Part shown: one piece after another, positions 1-8,172 of the stretch
Position numbering within the stretch: the first letter of the stretch is position 1
How the letters are laid out: each line of letters starts with the position of its first letter
NCBI GenBank assembly: GCA_965205055.1
Contig: OZ242030.1
Coordinates: forward strand, 744,001 to 808,000
Reading direction: 5' to 3'
DNA: 64,000 bases
Source: CBDBBY01 sp965205055
GTDB lineage: Bacteria > Pseudomonadota > Alphaproteobacteria > Rhodobacterales > Rhodobacteraceae
The notes under the pieces: model-generated
Told to the model about the DNA's origin: nothing
Databases searched by the model: none
The model's input: only the letters and a program-made list of their open reading frames with translations
Program-made: the position numbers and the translations under genes

Positions 1-1
1 G

Positions 2-367
2 CGGCGTATGCTTGATCTGATTGCGTCGGACTATGGCCAAGGCCCCTGTGTGATCGGCGGCGACCTGAACACAGCAGCCTTTGCCGATGCGCAGATGACC
101 GGATCCGAGATCCTCAGCGACCCCATGTCGGTCGAGCCCGCCTTTGCCGCGTTTGCTTCAGCTGGGTTTGACTGGCAGCCCTGCAACACCTCGGGCGTCA
201 CTACCCGTGCCGCACCAGGCCGCGCTGTACGGTATCCGCTTAAAAAACTCGATTGGCTGTTTGTTCGAGGCGTGTACGCCTCAGATCCTGCCGTTCATCC
301 AGCGGTCAGTGATTTGGGGGATTACCTGTCGGATCACGAATTGCTCACCGCAAAGATCACCCGATGA
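2..367 (+). CDS. Endonuclease/exonuclease/phosphatase (EEP) family hydrolase, 5' partial
   Basis: This is the C-terminal part of an EEP-fold metal-dependent phosphoesterase; the reading frame is open to the window edge, so the true start lies outside. The GGDLNT segment is the family's metal/catalytic Asp-Asn motif, and the SDH near the C-terminus (LSDHELL) carries the catalytic Asp-His. The stop overlaps the start of the next gene (ATGA), so the two are translationally coupled. With the glycerophosphodiesterase and the second EEP gene downstream it probably takes part in breaking down phosphodiesters or phospholipid head groups. The family is clear; the substrate is inference. Confidence 0.8.
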   Translation, partial: RRMLDLIASDYGQGPCVIGGDLNTAAFADAQMTGSEILSDPMSVEPAFAAFASAGFDWQPCNTSGVTTRAAPGRAVRYPLKKLDWLFVRGVYASDPAVHPAVSDLGDYLSDHELLTAKITR

Positions 368-1077
368 GCCCCCGCCTTGTCTGCCACCGCGGTGCCAGCC
401 TGATCGCGCCCGAGAACACGTTTGCTGCGGCTGATGCTGCCCTTGATCGCGGCGCGCACATGATTGAGCTCGACGTTCGGGAAAGCGCGGATGGTGTGCT
501 TTACGTCATGCACGACCAAACGCTTGACCGCACGACCGATGGGGCAGGCCCAATCCAATATCGCACGGCGAATGAGATTGATGCGTTGGATGCTGGCCGT
601 TGGTTCGCGCCAGAGTTTGAAGGACAGCGGGTCCCGCGCCTCGATGCTTATCTGGATCATTTGCGTCAACGTGCAGCCGGCGCATATGTCGAAATCAAAT
701 GGTGTGACGCGACGCGATGTGCGGCCATCCTGCGAGAAACAGAGATGTTGGATGCGTCATTCACCTTTTCCTTTAAACCCGAGATGCGTACAGCGATGCG
801 CGCCGCCGCGCCGGATCTGCGTCAGATGATCACGTTGTCGATGGCCCGCAACGTATCGGTCGCGCGCAGCCTCTTTGGGGCCGACCTGGTCGAGATCGAG
901 GCCTCGGAATGCACCGAAGGCGTCATTTCCGCCGCCCGCGCCTGCGGGTTGGACGTCATGGGATATACCGAAGCGGCTGACCCGGACATTTTTCGCCGAT
1001 ATCGCGACTTCGGGCTGGATTTCATCAATCATGATCACCTCAAGACGGCACTTGAGGTCTTGGGAGAACCGCTATGA
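364..1077 (+). CDS. Glycerophosphodiester phosphodiesterase
   Basis: A 237-residue GDPD-family enzyme that hydrolyses glycerophosphodiesters to glycerol-3-phosphate and an alcohol. The TIM-barrel signature is complete: HRG at residues 8-10, ENT at 17-19, the metal ligands E35 and D37, and the catalytic H50-D51 pair. There is no signal peptide, so it is probably cytosolic and of the UgpQ type. It overlaps both neighbours by four bases (ATGA at each junction), which indicates one operon with the two EEP hydrolases. Codon usage in this operon looks somewhat different from the genes after 3.2 kb, but this was judged by eye only. Confidence 0.9.
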   Translation: MSPRLVCHRGASLIAPENTFAAADAALDRGAHMIELDVRESADGVLYVMHDQTLDRTTDGAGPIQYRTANEIDALDAGRWFAPEFEGQRVPRLDAYLDHLRQRAAGAYVEIKWCDATRCAAILRETEMLDASFTFSFKPEMRTAMRAAAPDLRQMITLSMARNVSVARSLFGADLVEIEASECTEGVISAARACGLDVMGYTEAADPDIFRRYRDFGLDFINHDHLKTALEVLGEPL

Positions 1078-1940
1078 AATGCGTCAGCTATAACATCCAA
1101 TATGGTCTGGGCGCCGATGGGGTTTAAGACCTGCCGCGCATCGCTGGCGACGTCGCGGATGCAGATGTCATTGCGCTTCAAGAAGTCGACCGGTTCTGGG
1201 CGCGCAGCGGTTTGGTGGACAGCCCGGCCGTTCTGTCCGAACAATTGCCCGACCACTACTGGGTCTATGGGGCAAATCTGGATATGGAGGCCAGCGTTCG
1301 CGCGGGCGGGCGCGTTGTCCACCGCCGCAAGCAGTTTGGAACAATGATCCTTAGCCGCTGGCCGATTGTGTCATCGCGCAACTTCCCTTTGCCCAAATGG
1401 GGTGATCGCCAGCACCACTCAATCCAACAAGGGCTGCTTGAGGCGGTCATCGAAACGCCGCTTGGGCCCATTCGGTTTTATTCTGTGCACCTCAGCCGTC
1501 TTTGTGCCGCAACGCGAATGCCGCAGGTCGACCATGTGTTGAATGTCATCGGGACTGCTCCGCTGGAAGGCGGGGCTTGGTGCGGTGGGCATCCCGACCC
1601 CACTTCAGGTTGGGTGGAAGAAGAGGAACCCCCCATGCCAGATGACGTGGTCGTCATGGGCGATATGAACTTTGGCCCGGGCGGGCCAGAATATGATCGC
1701 TTGATCGGAGGCTTTGCCCCGGGCTACGGGCGATTGACAAACCGCCGCGGGCTCTTGGATGCCTGGGTACTGGCCGGGCACGAAGAGGCAAGCGGCGCAA
1801 CGCATCCAAACGCAAACCTGCGTATCGACCATTGCTTTGTCTCATCATCGCTCGCCGACCGCGTGTCCGGAGCCTGGGTCGATCAAGAGGCCAAGGGATC
1901 CGACCATTGGCCTGTATGGGTGAGCCTTGACACTTTTTGA
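1074..1940 (+). pseudogene. EEP family hydrolase interrupted by an in-frame stop
   Basis: Translation from the ATG at 1074 (overlapping the previous stop) gives a good EEP N-terminus, with SYNIQYG at residues 5-11, then hits TAA at 1125-1127. The same frame continues without another stop to 1940 and contains the next family motifs: ALQEVDR just after the stop, the GDMNF metal motif, RIDHCF and a C-terminal SDHWPVW. The gene is therefore intact except for one nonsense codon. Initiation at a TTG at 1212 would lose the catalytic QE motif. It may be a recent pseudogene, or a sequencing or assembly error. Confidence 0.85.
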
Positions 1941-2061
1941 CCCCGAACTGGAGGCAAGAGCCAATCCAGTTCTGCGAAATTGCCAGCAACTGTTCTCAAG
2001 GGTGTAAGTCTCTTATGTCCCGTTTGTGTTTTATCTGTTCCGGTTTCACAGCGACTCCCCG

Positions 2062-2949
2062 TCACGCGGCAAGGGCGCGGTCCGGCAGGGGATGGTTGTC
2101 GCTCGCGGCGGCGTCTCTCGCGGCCATCAGGTCGGACCATGTCAGGTCGAACAAGCCCGATTTCTGCAGCACGCGGAACGGCAGGACGGCTTGCCCGGAG
2201 GCAATCCGCCAGTTCATGCGCTGGGCGACAAGCACCTTGTTCGCGGCTTCGACGATCCCCGATCCGATGCCCATGGCTTGGTACGCGAGGGCGGCGTAGC
2301 GCATCCGACGCCGGTTCTTGCGGAAGAAGGCCAGCTCCCTGATCCGCGCCACCTCGCGCTCGATCTCCGCCTTCAGCGTTGCCTTGCCCGCTTCCGGCAT
2401 GCATCCGAAATAGACGGTCTTCCGCCGCTGGCCCTGCGCGTCCTGGAACGACACCGCGCCGCAGGACGCCTCGCGCCAGGAGCCCCCGCTCCGACCGTCT
2501 TCGCCCTTCGTCAGCGGCACCATCACCCCGTCGAGGGACACCGACGAGCTGCGGGCGTCGGCCGGAATGTCCTCCGCGGACCGGATGCGTGTCCGCCGCC
2601 CGGACGGCAGCGCCTCCAAATCCGCATTCATCGATCGCGTCACCCGCTGCAACGTGCTCACAGAAGGGGACGCGCCGCCGATCCCGGCCAGAATCTCGTG
2701 GGCGTCCCGCGCCGGACAGTGGCTCGTCACTTGTTTTGCGGTGGGAAACCGGATTCGCCGCCGGATTCAAGCCGCATCCGCCCGGACCCGCTCGCTCTTC
2801 GCAGCGCCCGAAGCCCTCGCCGTCTCTTCCTCAAGAATCTCCCGGACCGCGTCTCCGTCGCGTTGAAGTTCAACTTTGAACACCGCTCGTATTGAAGGCG
2901 GTAGACCCCCTAATCGGCCGTTTTCCCTTGCCCGACAGGCCTTTTTCAC
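2062..2949 (-). pseudogene. ISKra4-like transposase remnant (in-frame stop plus internal deletion)
   Basis: Read on the minus strand, the C-terminal part has the pattern of ISKra4-family transposases: FFRKNRRRMRYA, then GIGSGIVEAANK, then GQAVLPFRVL and a final Trp. The middle piece (VSLDGVMVPL, WREASCGAVSF) also fits. The piece from 2949 ends at a TGA at 2767-2769, and the same frame then runs on to 2062. The total of about 295 codons is much shorter than the 400-500 typical of the family. The central DDE region seems to be missing where EREVARIREL joins the C-terminal part. No clear terminal inverted repeats or target duplication were found. It lies between the phosphodiester operon and the core block starting at 3.2 kb. 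Confidence 0.7.
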
Positions 2950-3250
2950 AGGGTGGCGACATCCGCGCGATCATCTTTGATCATATCTTGGCAAGCCGCA
3001 ATTTTTCGGCACCGAATTGCGCTCGGCGGTACTGATCGGCTGCATCTCAGAGGCGGCCTGGATATGGGTGCACGATGCGCTGGAGAATTCCCGGACGGCT
3101 GGTAGGATTCACCCGAACAAGACCTATATTCCTTGTGGCCGCTTGCCGAGCCGGAATCGTTGCGGATTCGGCATGAAGCGGGCTCCGCGCCGAATCGAGG
3201 CTGATAGCGATTCGGAAAATGAGGACGGATTGCCGGAATGGAATTCAAGC
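2950..3250. other. Intergenic stretch after the transposase remnant
   Basis: I see no gene here. An open frame runs from 3017 into the protease gene, but its N-terminal 78 codons do not look like a protein, and a membrane-anchored protease start is available at 3251. The stretch may hold the end of the insertion element and the promoter of the protease gene. Confidence 0.4.
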
Positions 3251-3832
3251 ATGATCGATTCTGACATACTTCTTCGGGCGGTTTACCTTTTGCTTTTGCT
3301 GGGAGCTTTGGTCGGATCTTACTTTTTTCTGACTCGCCGCCGAATCAGAGTGGCGGTTCAGCAAGCGGCAAGCTGGGCGTTCATTTTCGTCGGCGCGATC
3401 GTCGCATACGGTCTTTGGAACGACGTCAGGGATGCTGTCGCGATCCCGAAAGTTGAGGTTTCAGAGGAATTCATTACGCTCACGCGCGCGCAGGACCGGC
3501 ACTACTACGTCACGATGAGCGTCAACGGCGAATCCATTCGGTTTCTCGTCGATACGGGAGCGACGGATCTCGTGCTCACGAGAGCCGACGCCGAAGCCGC
3601 GGGCATCGACTTCGCGGACCTTGAATTCTACGGGCGCGCGAGAACCGCGAACGGCGAAGTCCGTACCGCGCCGGTCAAGCTGGAGCGCATCGAAATCGGT
3701 CCATGGACGTACCGCAATGTCCGAGCGTCCGTCAATGAAGGCGAGCTCGACACGTCTTTGCTGGGGCAGTCGTTCTTGAGCAGGTTTGAAAAAATTGAGA
3801 TATCGGACGGGCGGATGACGTTTCGGATGTGA
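3251..3832 (+). CDS. Membrane-anchored retropepsin-like aspartic protease (TIGR02281 type)
   Basis: A 193-residue protein from the ATG at 3251. Two hydrophobic segments (residues about 9-27 and 40-56) precede a periplasmic retropepsin-like domain. The catalytic loop is FLVDTGATDLVLT, with D101-T-G; the domain ends with a conserved LLGQSFLSRF element. This matches the alphaproteobacterial clan AA aspartic proteases, which have one catalytic Asp per chain and are expected to act as dimers. The substrate is unknown. The earlier in-frame start at 3017 was rejected because the added residues are not conserved-looking. It converges with holC, with a 14-base gap. Confidence 0.85.
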   Translation: MIDSDILLRAVYLLLLLGALVGSYFFLTRRRIRVAVQQAASWAFIFVGAIVAYGLWNDVRDAVAIPKVEVSEEFITLTRAQDRHYYVTMSVNGESIRFLVDTGATDLVLTRADAEAAGIDFADLEFYGRARTANGEVRTAPVKLERIEIGPWTYRNVRASVNEGELDTSLLGQSFLSRFEKIEISDGRMTFRM

Positions 3833-3846
3833 CCGTCTTGCGCGGC

Positions 3847-4320
3847 TCAGTTTGCCGGTGCGTTCGCCTCTGCCGCCTTTGTCCATCGGCCGTCTTCATA
3901 GTCCCAATATTGCATCGGGTGCCCGGACTCGGAAAACAATTTCCAATGTTTGCGGGCTGAGTTGAGATCGTCGGAAACCTGTCTCTCGAACACGAACGAG
4001 ATCCGCTTGAAGTCATTCGCTTCCTCAAGCCCGACTTGTGCGCCGTCTATGGCGACGAGGCCGTCCGCGGATCCGGCAACGCGTTTTTCGGTCGTCAAAA
4101 GGATCGGATGTTCAGCTTCGTAGGCGCAATTTGCCATGCCGTGCGGCAAGAAGCCGTCTCCCGGGTTGGACCACAATTCCTTATCGATCTTCTCCATTCT
4201 CTGCAGCGACACTCCGCGGACGACCGTTCGCAGTCCGCTGTCGAAGTATCTGCGAAGCAGCGCCGCGAGAACGGGAACGAATGGAGAATTGCCGACCCGG
4301 TAGAAATGCAGTTGCGTCAT
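3847..4320 (-). CDS. holC: DNA polymerase III subunit chi
   Basis: A 157-residue chi subunit of the polymerase III clamp-loader complex, which links the holoenzyme to SSB during replication. The N-terminus (TQLHFYRVG) and the later FERQV and WKLFSESGHPMQYW segments are typical of alphaproteobacterial HolC. The start at 4320 is chosen because it overlaps the pepA stop in an ATGA, which gives translational coupling with pepA. A longer open frame upstream is only an overlap with pepA in another frame. Confidence 0.92.
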   Translation of the reverse strand: MTQLHFYRVGNSPFVPVLAALLRRYFDSGLRTVVRGVSLQRMEKIDKELWSNPGDGFLPHGMANCAYEAEHPILLTTEKRVAGSADGLVAIDGAQVGLEEANDFKRISFVFERQVSDDLNSARKHWKLFSESGHPMQYWDYEDGRWTKAAEANAPAN

Positions 4321-5804
4321 TTGCTCTCGAACGTCTCCTTCAGCATTCTGTCCAATGTTCGGACGCCCCAGCCGGTCGCTCCGGTCGTCGAATAGTCGGC
4401 GGCTGCGGAGCGCCAAGCGACTCCGGCAATGTCCAGATGAATCCACGGGCATTTGTCGTCGACGAACCGCCGCAGAAACTGGGCGCCGGTGATCGCTCCG
4501 GCCGATCTGTCTCCGATGTTCTTCATGTCGGCGATTTTCGACTTTAGCAGCTTGTCGTAAGCCTTGCCCATCGGGAGTCGCCATGCGCGCTCGCCTTCGA
4601 TTTCCGCAGCCTCCATGAAGGCATCAACGATGTTTTTGCGGTTGTTCGCGAATAGACCTGCGTATTCGTGACCCAAGCCCACGATGACGGCGCCGGTAAG
4701 GGTTGCTAGGTTGATGATCGCCTGCGGCTTGTATTCCGTTTGCGCGTACCAGAGCAGATCCGCGAGGACGAGCCTTCCTTCGGCGTCGGTGTTGACAACC
4801 TCGATCGTGTCGCCCTTGAGTGAATGCACGATGTCGCCCGGTCGCTGGGCATTTCCGCTCGGCATGTTTTCGACAAGCCCGACCAATCCGATCACGTGCG
4901 CTTTGGACTGACGCAACGCCAAAGCCTTCATGACGCCGGCGACAACGCCCGCTCCGGCCATATCCATGGTCATCTGCTCCATTCCCGAGGCCGGCTTCAG
5001 CGATACTCCGCCGGTGTCGAAAACGACTCCCTTGCCGATGAGCGCGACGGGCTGGTCGTCGCTTCCTTTCCAACGGAGAACGCCGACCTTCGAGGGGCTG
5101 CTGGACCCCTGCCCAACCGCCAGCAACGCTTTCATCCCGATTTCGTGCAGGATGTCTTCCTCGAGGATGTCCACTTCGACGCCAAATTCGCTCAACGCGT
5201 TCAGGCGCGACGCGAACTCGGCGGTCGTCAGCACGTTCGCGGGCTCGTTCACCAGGTCTCTTGTTTCGTAATCGCCCGACGCGGCGCACGACAGGACGGC
5301 GTATTCCCTCGTCAATTTCACGGGATCCTCGTCGCGCATGCATATGAAAATGTTTTCAAGAGTACCGCCGCCCTTGTCCGAGTCTGACGATGTCTTGTAC
5401 TTGTTGAACCGATAGCCGCCCAATACGATTCCTTGAGCGAATTCGGCGGGATTGTCCATTTCGCTGGCCAGAACCAGAAGCTCTCGGGTGTTGCAGGCCT
5501 TGCCCACTTCTGCGCCGGCTCTGCGCAAATCTTGCGGCAACGCTCCCGGGTCCACTTTCGAGACGATCAAATGCTCGGCTTTGACGCCGCTGGGACAACT
5601 CAGCGTCGCGGCTTCTCCTTCGTCCAATTTCTTGAACGCGTCGGTCGCGGCGAATCGATCAATGGACTCCGCCAACGGCCCTTCGGTTGCCAAGTCGTCG
5701 TCCGATTGGCCGAATTCATCAACCACGGCGGCAATTGTTCCTTCGAATGAATGCACAAACGAAGGGTCTTCGTTCAGGAACTCTACTTTCGGTAGCCTTG
5801 TCAT
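4317..5804 (-). CDS. pepA: Leucyl aminopeptidase (M17 family)
   Basis: A 495-residue cytosol aminopeptidase that removes N-terminal residues from peptides using two metal ions. The C-terminal catalytic domain shows the GKGVVFDTGG segment (K258, D263), the metal-binding DMAGAG around residue 281 and the family signature NTDAEGR at 338-344. The length is normal. It is upstream of and coupled to holC. The same pepA-holC pair, divergent from lptF-lptG, is common in Rhodobacterales. The region 5805-5944 holds the divergent promoters. Confidence 0.95.
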   Translation of the reverse strand: MTRLPKVEFLNEDPSFVHSFEGTIAAVVDEFGQSDDDLATEGPLAESIDRFAATDAFKKLDEGEAATLSCPSGVKAEHLIVSKVDPGALPQDLRRAGAEVGKACNTRELLVLASEMDNPAEFAQGIVLGGYRFNKYKTSSDSDKGGGTLENIFICMRDEDPVKLTREYAVLSCAASGDYETRDLVNEPANVLTTAEFASRLNALSEFGVEVDILEEDILHEIGMKALLAVGQGSSSPSKVGVLRWKGSDDQPVALIGKGVVFDTGGVSLKPASGMEQMTMDMAGAGVVAGVMKALALRQSKAHVIGLVGLVENMPSGNAQRPGDIVHSLKGDTIEVVNTDAEGRLVLADLLWYAQTEYKPQAIINLATLTGAVIVGLGHEYAGLFANNRKNIVDAFMEAAEIEGERAWRLPMGKAYDKLLKSKIADMKNIGDRSAGAITGAQFLRRFVDDKCPWIHLDIAGVAWRSAAADYSTTGATGWGVRTLDRMLKETFESK

Positions 5805-5944
5805 AGATTCGCACTCGCCAATTTCATGATTTTGGCATACTGCCTCAAGCGGGCCTCCAGAATGGGCTCGTCAAGAATGGGCCCGAGCATGCCAAAGGCG
5901 TTCTTGCCAAATTTTCACCGCAAGAGCAACTGGGCGCTTCACCC

Positions 5945-7081
5945 GTGAAACGATACGATCGGCATGTGATTGCCAGGATGGCGGCGCTGTTCGTATTTTT
6001 TGCGGTGGTGTTTTTCGGCCTGTACTGGACAAGCCGGGTCGCAAGGGCTCTGGACAGCCTTTTGGAGGGCGGTCAGCGGCTTTCGATGTTGATGGAGTAC
6101 ATCGCTCTGCTGTCGCCCGCATCGTTTCAGGCCGTGCTTGCAATCACCGCATTCGCATCCGCATTGTACGTTGCAGAGCGATTGCTTGCGGACAACGAGC
6201 TGATTGTGCTGCAGGGCGCCGGCCTGAATCCGACTCGCCTTCTTGTGCCGACCGCCGCGTTCGGCGCGGCGGTCGCCGCAATTTCCGCATTGCTTGCGCA
6301 TGAAATAGTTCCATCCAGCAAAGCGCGTCTTGATCAGCTCAACAATGAACTGAGCAGCGATCTGGCAGCTAGGCGGATCGCAGCGGGATACTTCTTTTCT
6401 CCGACGACCGATCTCGTTCTGTTCATCAATGAGATTTCACTCGACGGCATTCAGAACGACGTCTTCATTTATGACGCGCGGAATCCTGACAAGGAAGTCG
6501 CTTATTTTGCGGACAGCGCGATTCTGAGCAAAGGCGAGTCGAAATCGTTCCTGAGCATGACGTCGGGACAAACGCAGGAACTCGACACGGAGAGCTTGCG
6601 GCTGGCCAAGCTGACGTTCGCCGAACTCAAGCTGGATCTCAGCGTGTCCCCGGAACGGCGGACCTTTCTTTCGTCGGGACTCGCTTCAGTCGTAACTCGC
6701 GAGGCGATGTTCTTGCTTGGGGAGATGGATCAATTGTCGGAAGCCGCGCGGCATGACACGGTTGTCGAGTTGCATGAAAGATTCAGCGAACCATTGTATG
6801 CATTCCTTTTTCCATTGATCGGAGTTGCGTCGATTCTGTTTTCGGGAGCGCTGAAGATAGGGCGGTTCTGGGGAATCATTTTTTCGTGCTCGCTGATGTT
6901 CTTGATTTTCGTGCTCGCGAACTTCACCGAGGATTTGACTCGGGAAGACCTTCGATTCTGGCCGCTTATGTACATGCCGACTTTTCTGTCGGCCGTCTTT
7001 CTGGTGCCGATCGTCGTCGTATCGAGTCGCGTGCCTGAAACGCCGGGCGCGCTCGCTTGGCTGAGCAGCAGGTCCAGATGA
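5945..7081 (+). CDS. lptF: LPS export ABC transporter permease LptF
   Basis: A 378-residue inner-membrane permease of the LptB2FG complex, which extracts lipopolysaccharide from the inner membrane. Transmembrane segments lie at residues about 12-30, 55-75 and 100-118, followed by a periplasmic beta-jellyroll region (about 130-270) and three C-terminal helices. VLQGAGL is the coupling segment typical of YjgP/YjgQ proteins. The stop overlaps the start of lptG (ATGA), and the order with lptG, lptD and surA shows an outer-membrane assembly operon. Confidence 0.93.
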   Translation: MKRYDRHVIARMAALFVFFAVVFFGLYWTSRVARALDSLLEGGQRLSMLMEYIALLSPASFQAVLAITAFASALYVAERLLADNELIVLQGAGLNPTRLLVPTAAFGAAVAAISALLAHEIVPSSKARLDQLNNELSSDLAARRIAAGYFFSPTTDLVLFINEISLDGIQNDVFIYDARNPDKEVAYFADSAILSKGESKSFLSMTSGQTQELDTESLRLAKLTFAELKLDLSVSPERRTFLSSGLASVVTREAMFLLGEMDQLSEAARHDTVVELHERFSEPLYAFLFPLIGVASILFSGALKIGRFWGIIFSCSLMFLIFVLANFTEDLTREDLRFWPLMYMPTFLSAVFLVPIVVVSSRVPETPGALAWLSSRSR

Positions 7082-8172
7082 TCTTGGCGAAATACATCGC
7101 GAATCGTTTCGCCCTTTCCTTGGCAACCGCTCTGGCAGGAGTGTTCCTTTTGTATTTCATACTGGAAATACAAAAACATATGAGCCAGTTCCGCACGGCC
7201 GGGATCAGCGTTTTGGAGGCTATGGGCTTGTCGCTTTTGAGTGTTCCCGCCGAGCTCTACGATGTCCTCCCGATGATTGTAGCGCTTGCGGCCTTGCTCA
7301 TGTCGGTTCGACTTGCGCTGTCCAGCGAGTTCGCGGCGGCCCAAGCAGTCGGCGTGTCAGGAGCATCCGGACTTGCCGTTCCCGCCGCGCTTTCAGCTCT
7401 GCTCGGCATAGTCGCCGTTGTAGCGATTCAGCCTTTCTTGGCGTCGCTTTCGAAAAGCCACAGGAATTTCGTCAGCGTTTTTGAAAGTGGCCAGCCTCAG
7501 CTCATGGCTGAGGAAGGCGAACACGTATGGCTTCGGGAAACGCGTGGTTCTTTGACGAAGATGTTCAGAATTTCAAGCTTTTCCGACGGCAGAAGTTTCT
7601 TGGACATAGACGTCTTCATTGTCAGCGGCGGCGAGCCGCTGACTCGGCATCATGCGGACCGGGCGGTCCTCCAGGACGGAGTTTTTGTTCTTTACGGGGT
7701 TAAGAGTTGGAATATCGGCCCGAGAGGCGAGAACCCGGAACTTGAATCTGAGCGCCGGGAAAACCTGGTGATCGCCACCAGCTTCACTGGCGAGTTCCTG
7801 CGAGACAATCTCAATCGAGCGTCCGAATCTCCGATTTGGAAGCTCCGCACCCAGATTGAACTCTTGGATAGCGCGGGTTTCACCTCGCTCAGCCATCGGG
7901 TGCGCCTCCATATGGAGCTTAGCAAACCGATATTGCTTGCGGCCATGGTTTTTTTCGGCGCCAGCTTCACGCTCCGACCCGCAAGACTGATGCGCTTGGG
8001 CATAATGTCGGGGCTGGCGCTGATTTCGACGATCAGCGTATTTTTCCTGCACGACTTCGCAAGGATCCTGGGTCAGAATGGCCAGCTTCCGGCTTTGGCG
8101 GCGGCTTGGATACCGTCCATTGCGTCATTTTGTCTTGGCTTGGCATTGTTTTTGCACTTGGAGGAGCAATAG
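7078..8172 (+). CDS. lptG: LPS export ABC transporter permease LptG
   Basis: A 364-residue partner of LptF with the same architecture: N-terminal membrane helices (one near residues 15-35), a periplasmic domain and C-terminal helices, with AAQAVGVS as the coupling loop. The ATG at 7078 overlaps the lptF stop and is preferred over an upstream in-frame start at 7057 that would overlap lptF further. It is followed at once by lptD with no gap. Confidence 0.92.
   Translation: MILAKYIANRFALSLATALAGVFLLYFILEIQKHMSQFRTAGISVLEAMGLSLLSVPAELYDVLPMIVALAALLMSVRLALSSEFAAAQAVGVSGASGLAVPAALSALLGIVAVVAIQPFLASLSKSHRNFVSVFESGQPQLMAEEGEHVWLRETRGSLTKMFRISSFSDGRSFLDIDVFIVSGGEPLTRHHADRAVLQDGVFVLYGVKSWNIGPRGENPELESERRENLVIATSFTGEFLRDNLNRASESPIWKLRTQIELLDSAGFTSLSHRVRLHMELSKPILLAAMVFFGASFTLRPARLMRLGIMSGLALISTISVFFLHDFARILGQNGQLPALAAAWIPSIASFCLGLALFLHLEEQ

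Noticed and set aside
1883..2770. 295-codon minus-strand open frame over the transposase region
   Set aside because: It is an alternative frame of the ISKra4 remnant; the motif-bearing frame is the one from 2949 to 2062.
3017..3250. N-terminal extension of the aspartic protease from 3017
   Set aside because: The added residues have no family pattern, and a membrane-anchored start at 3251 is normal for the family.
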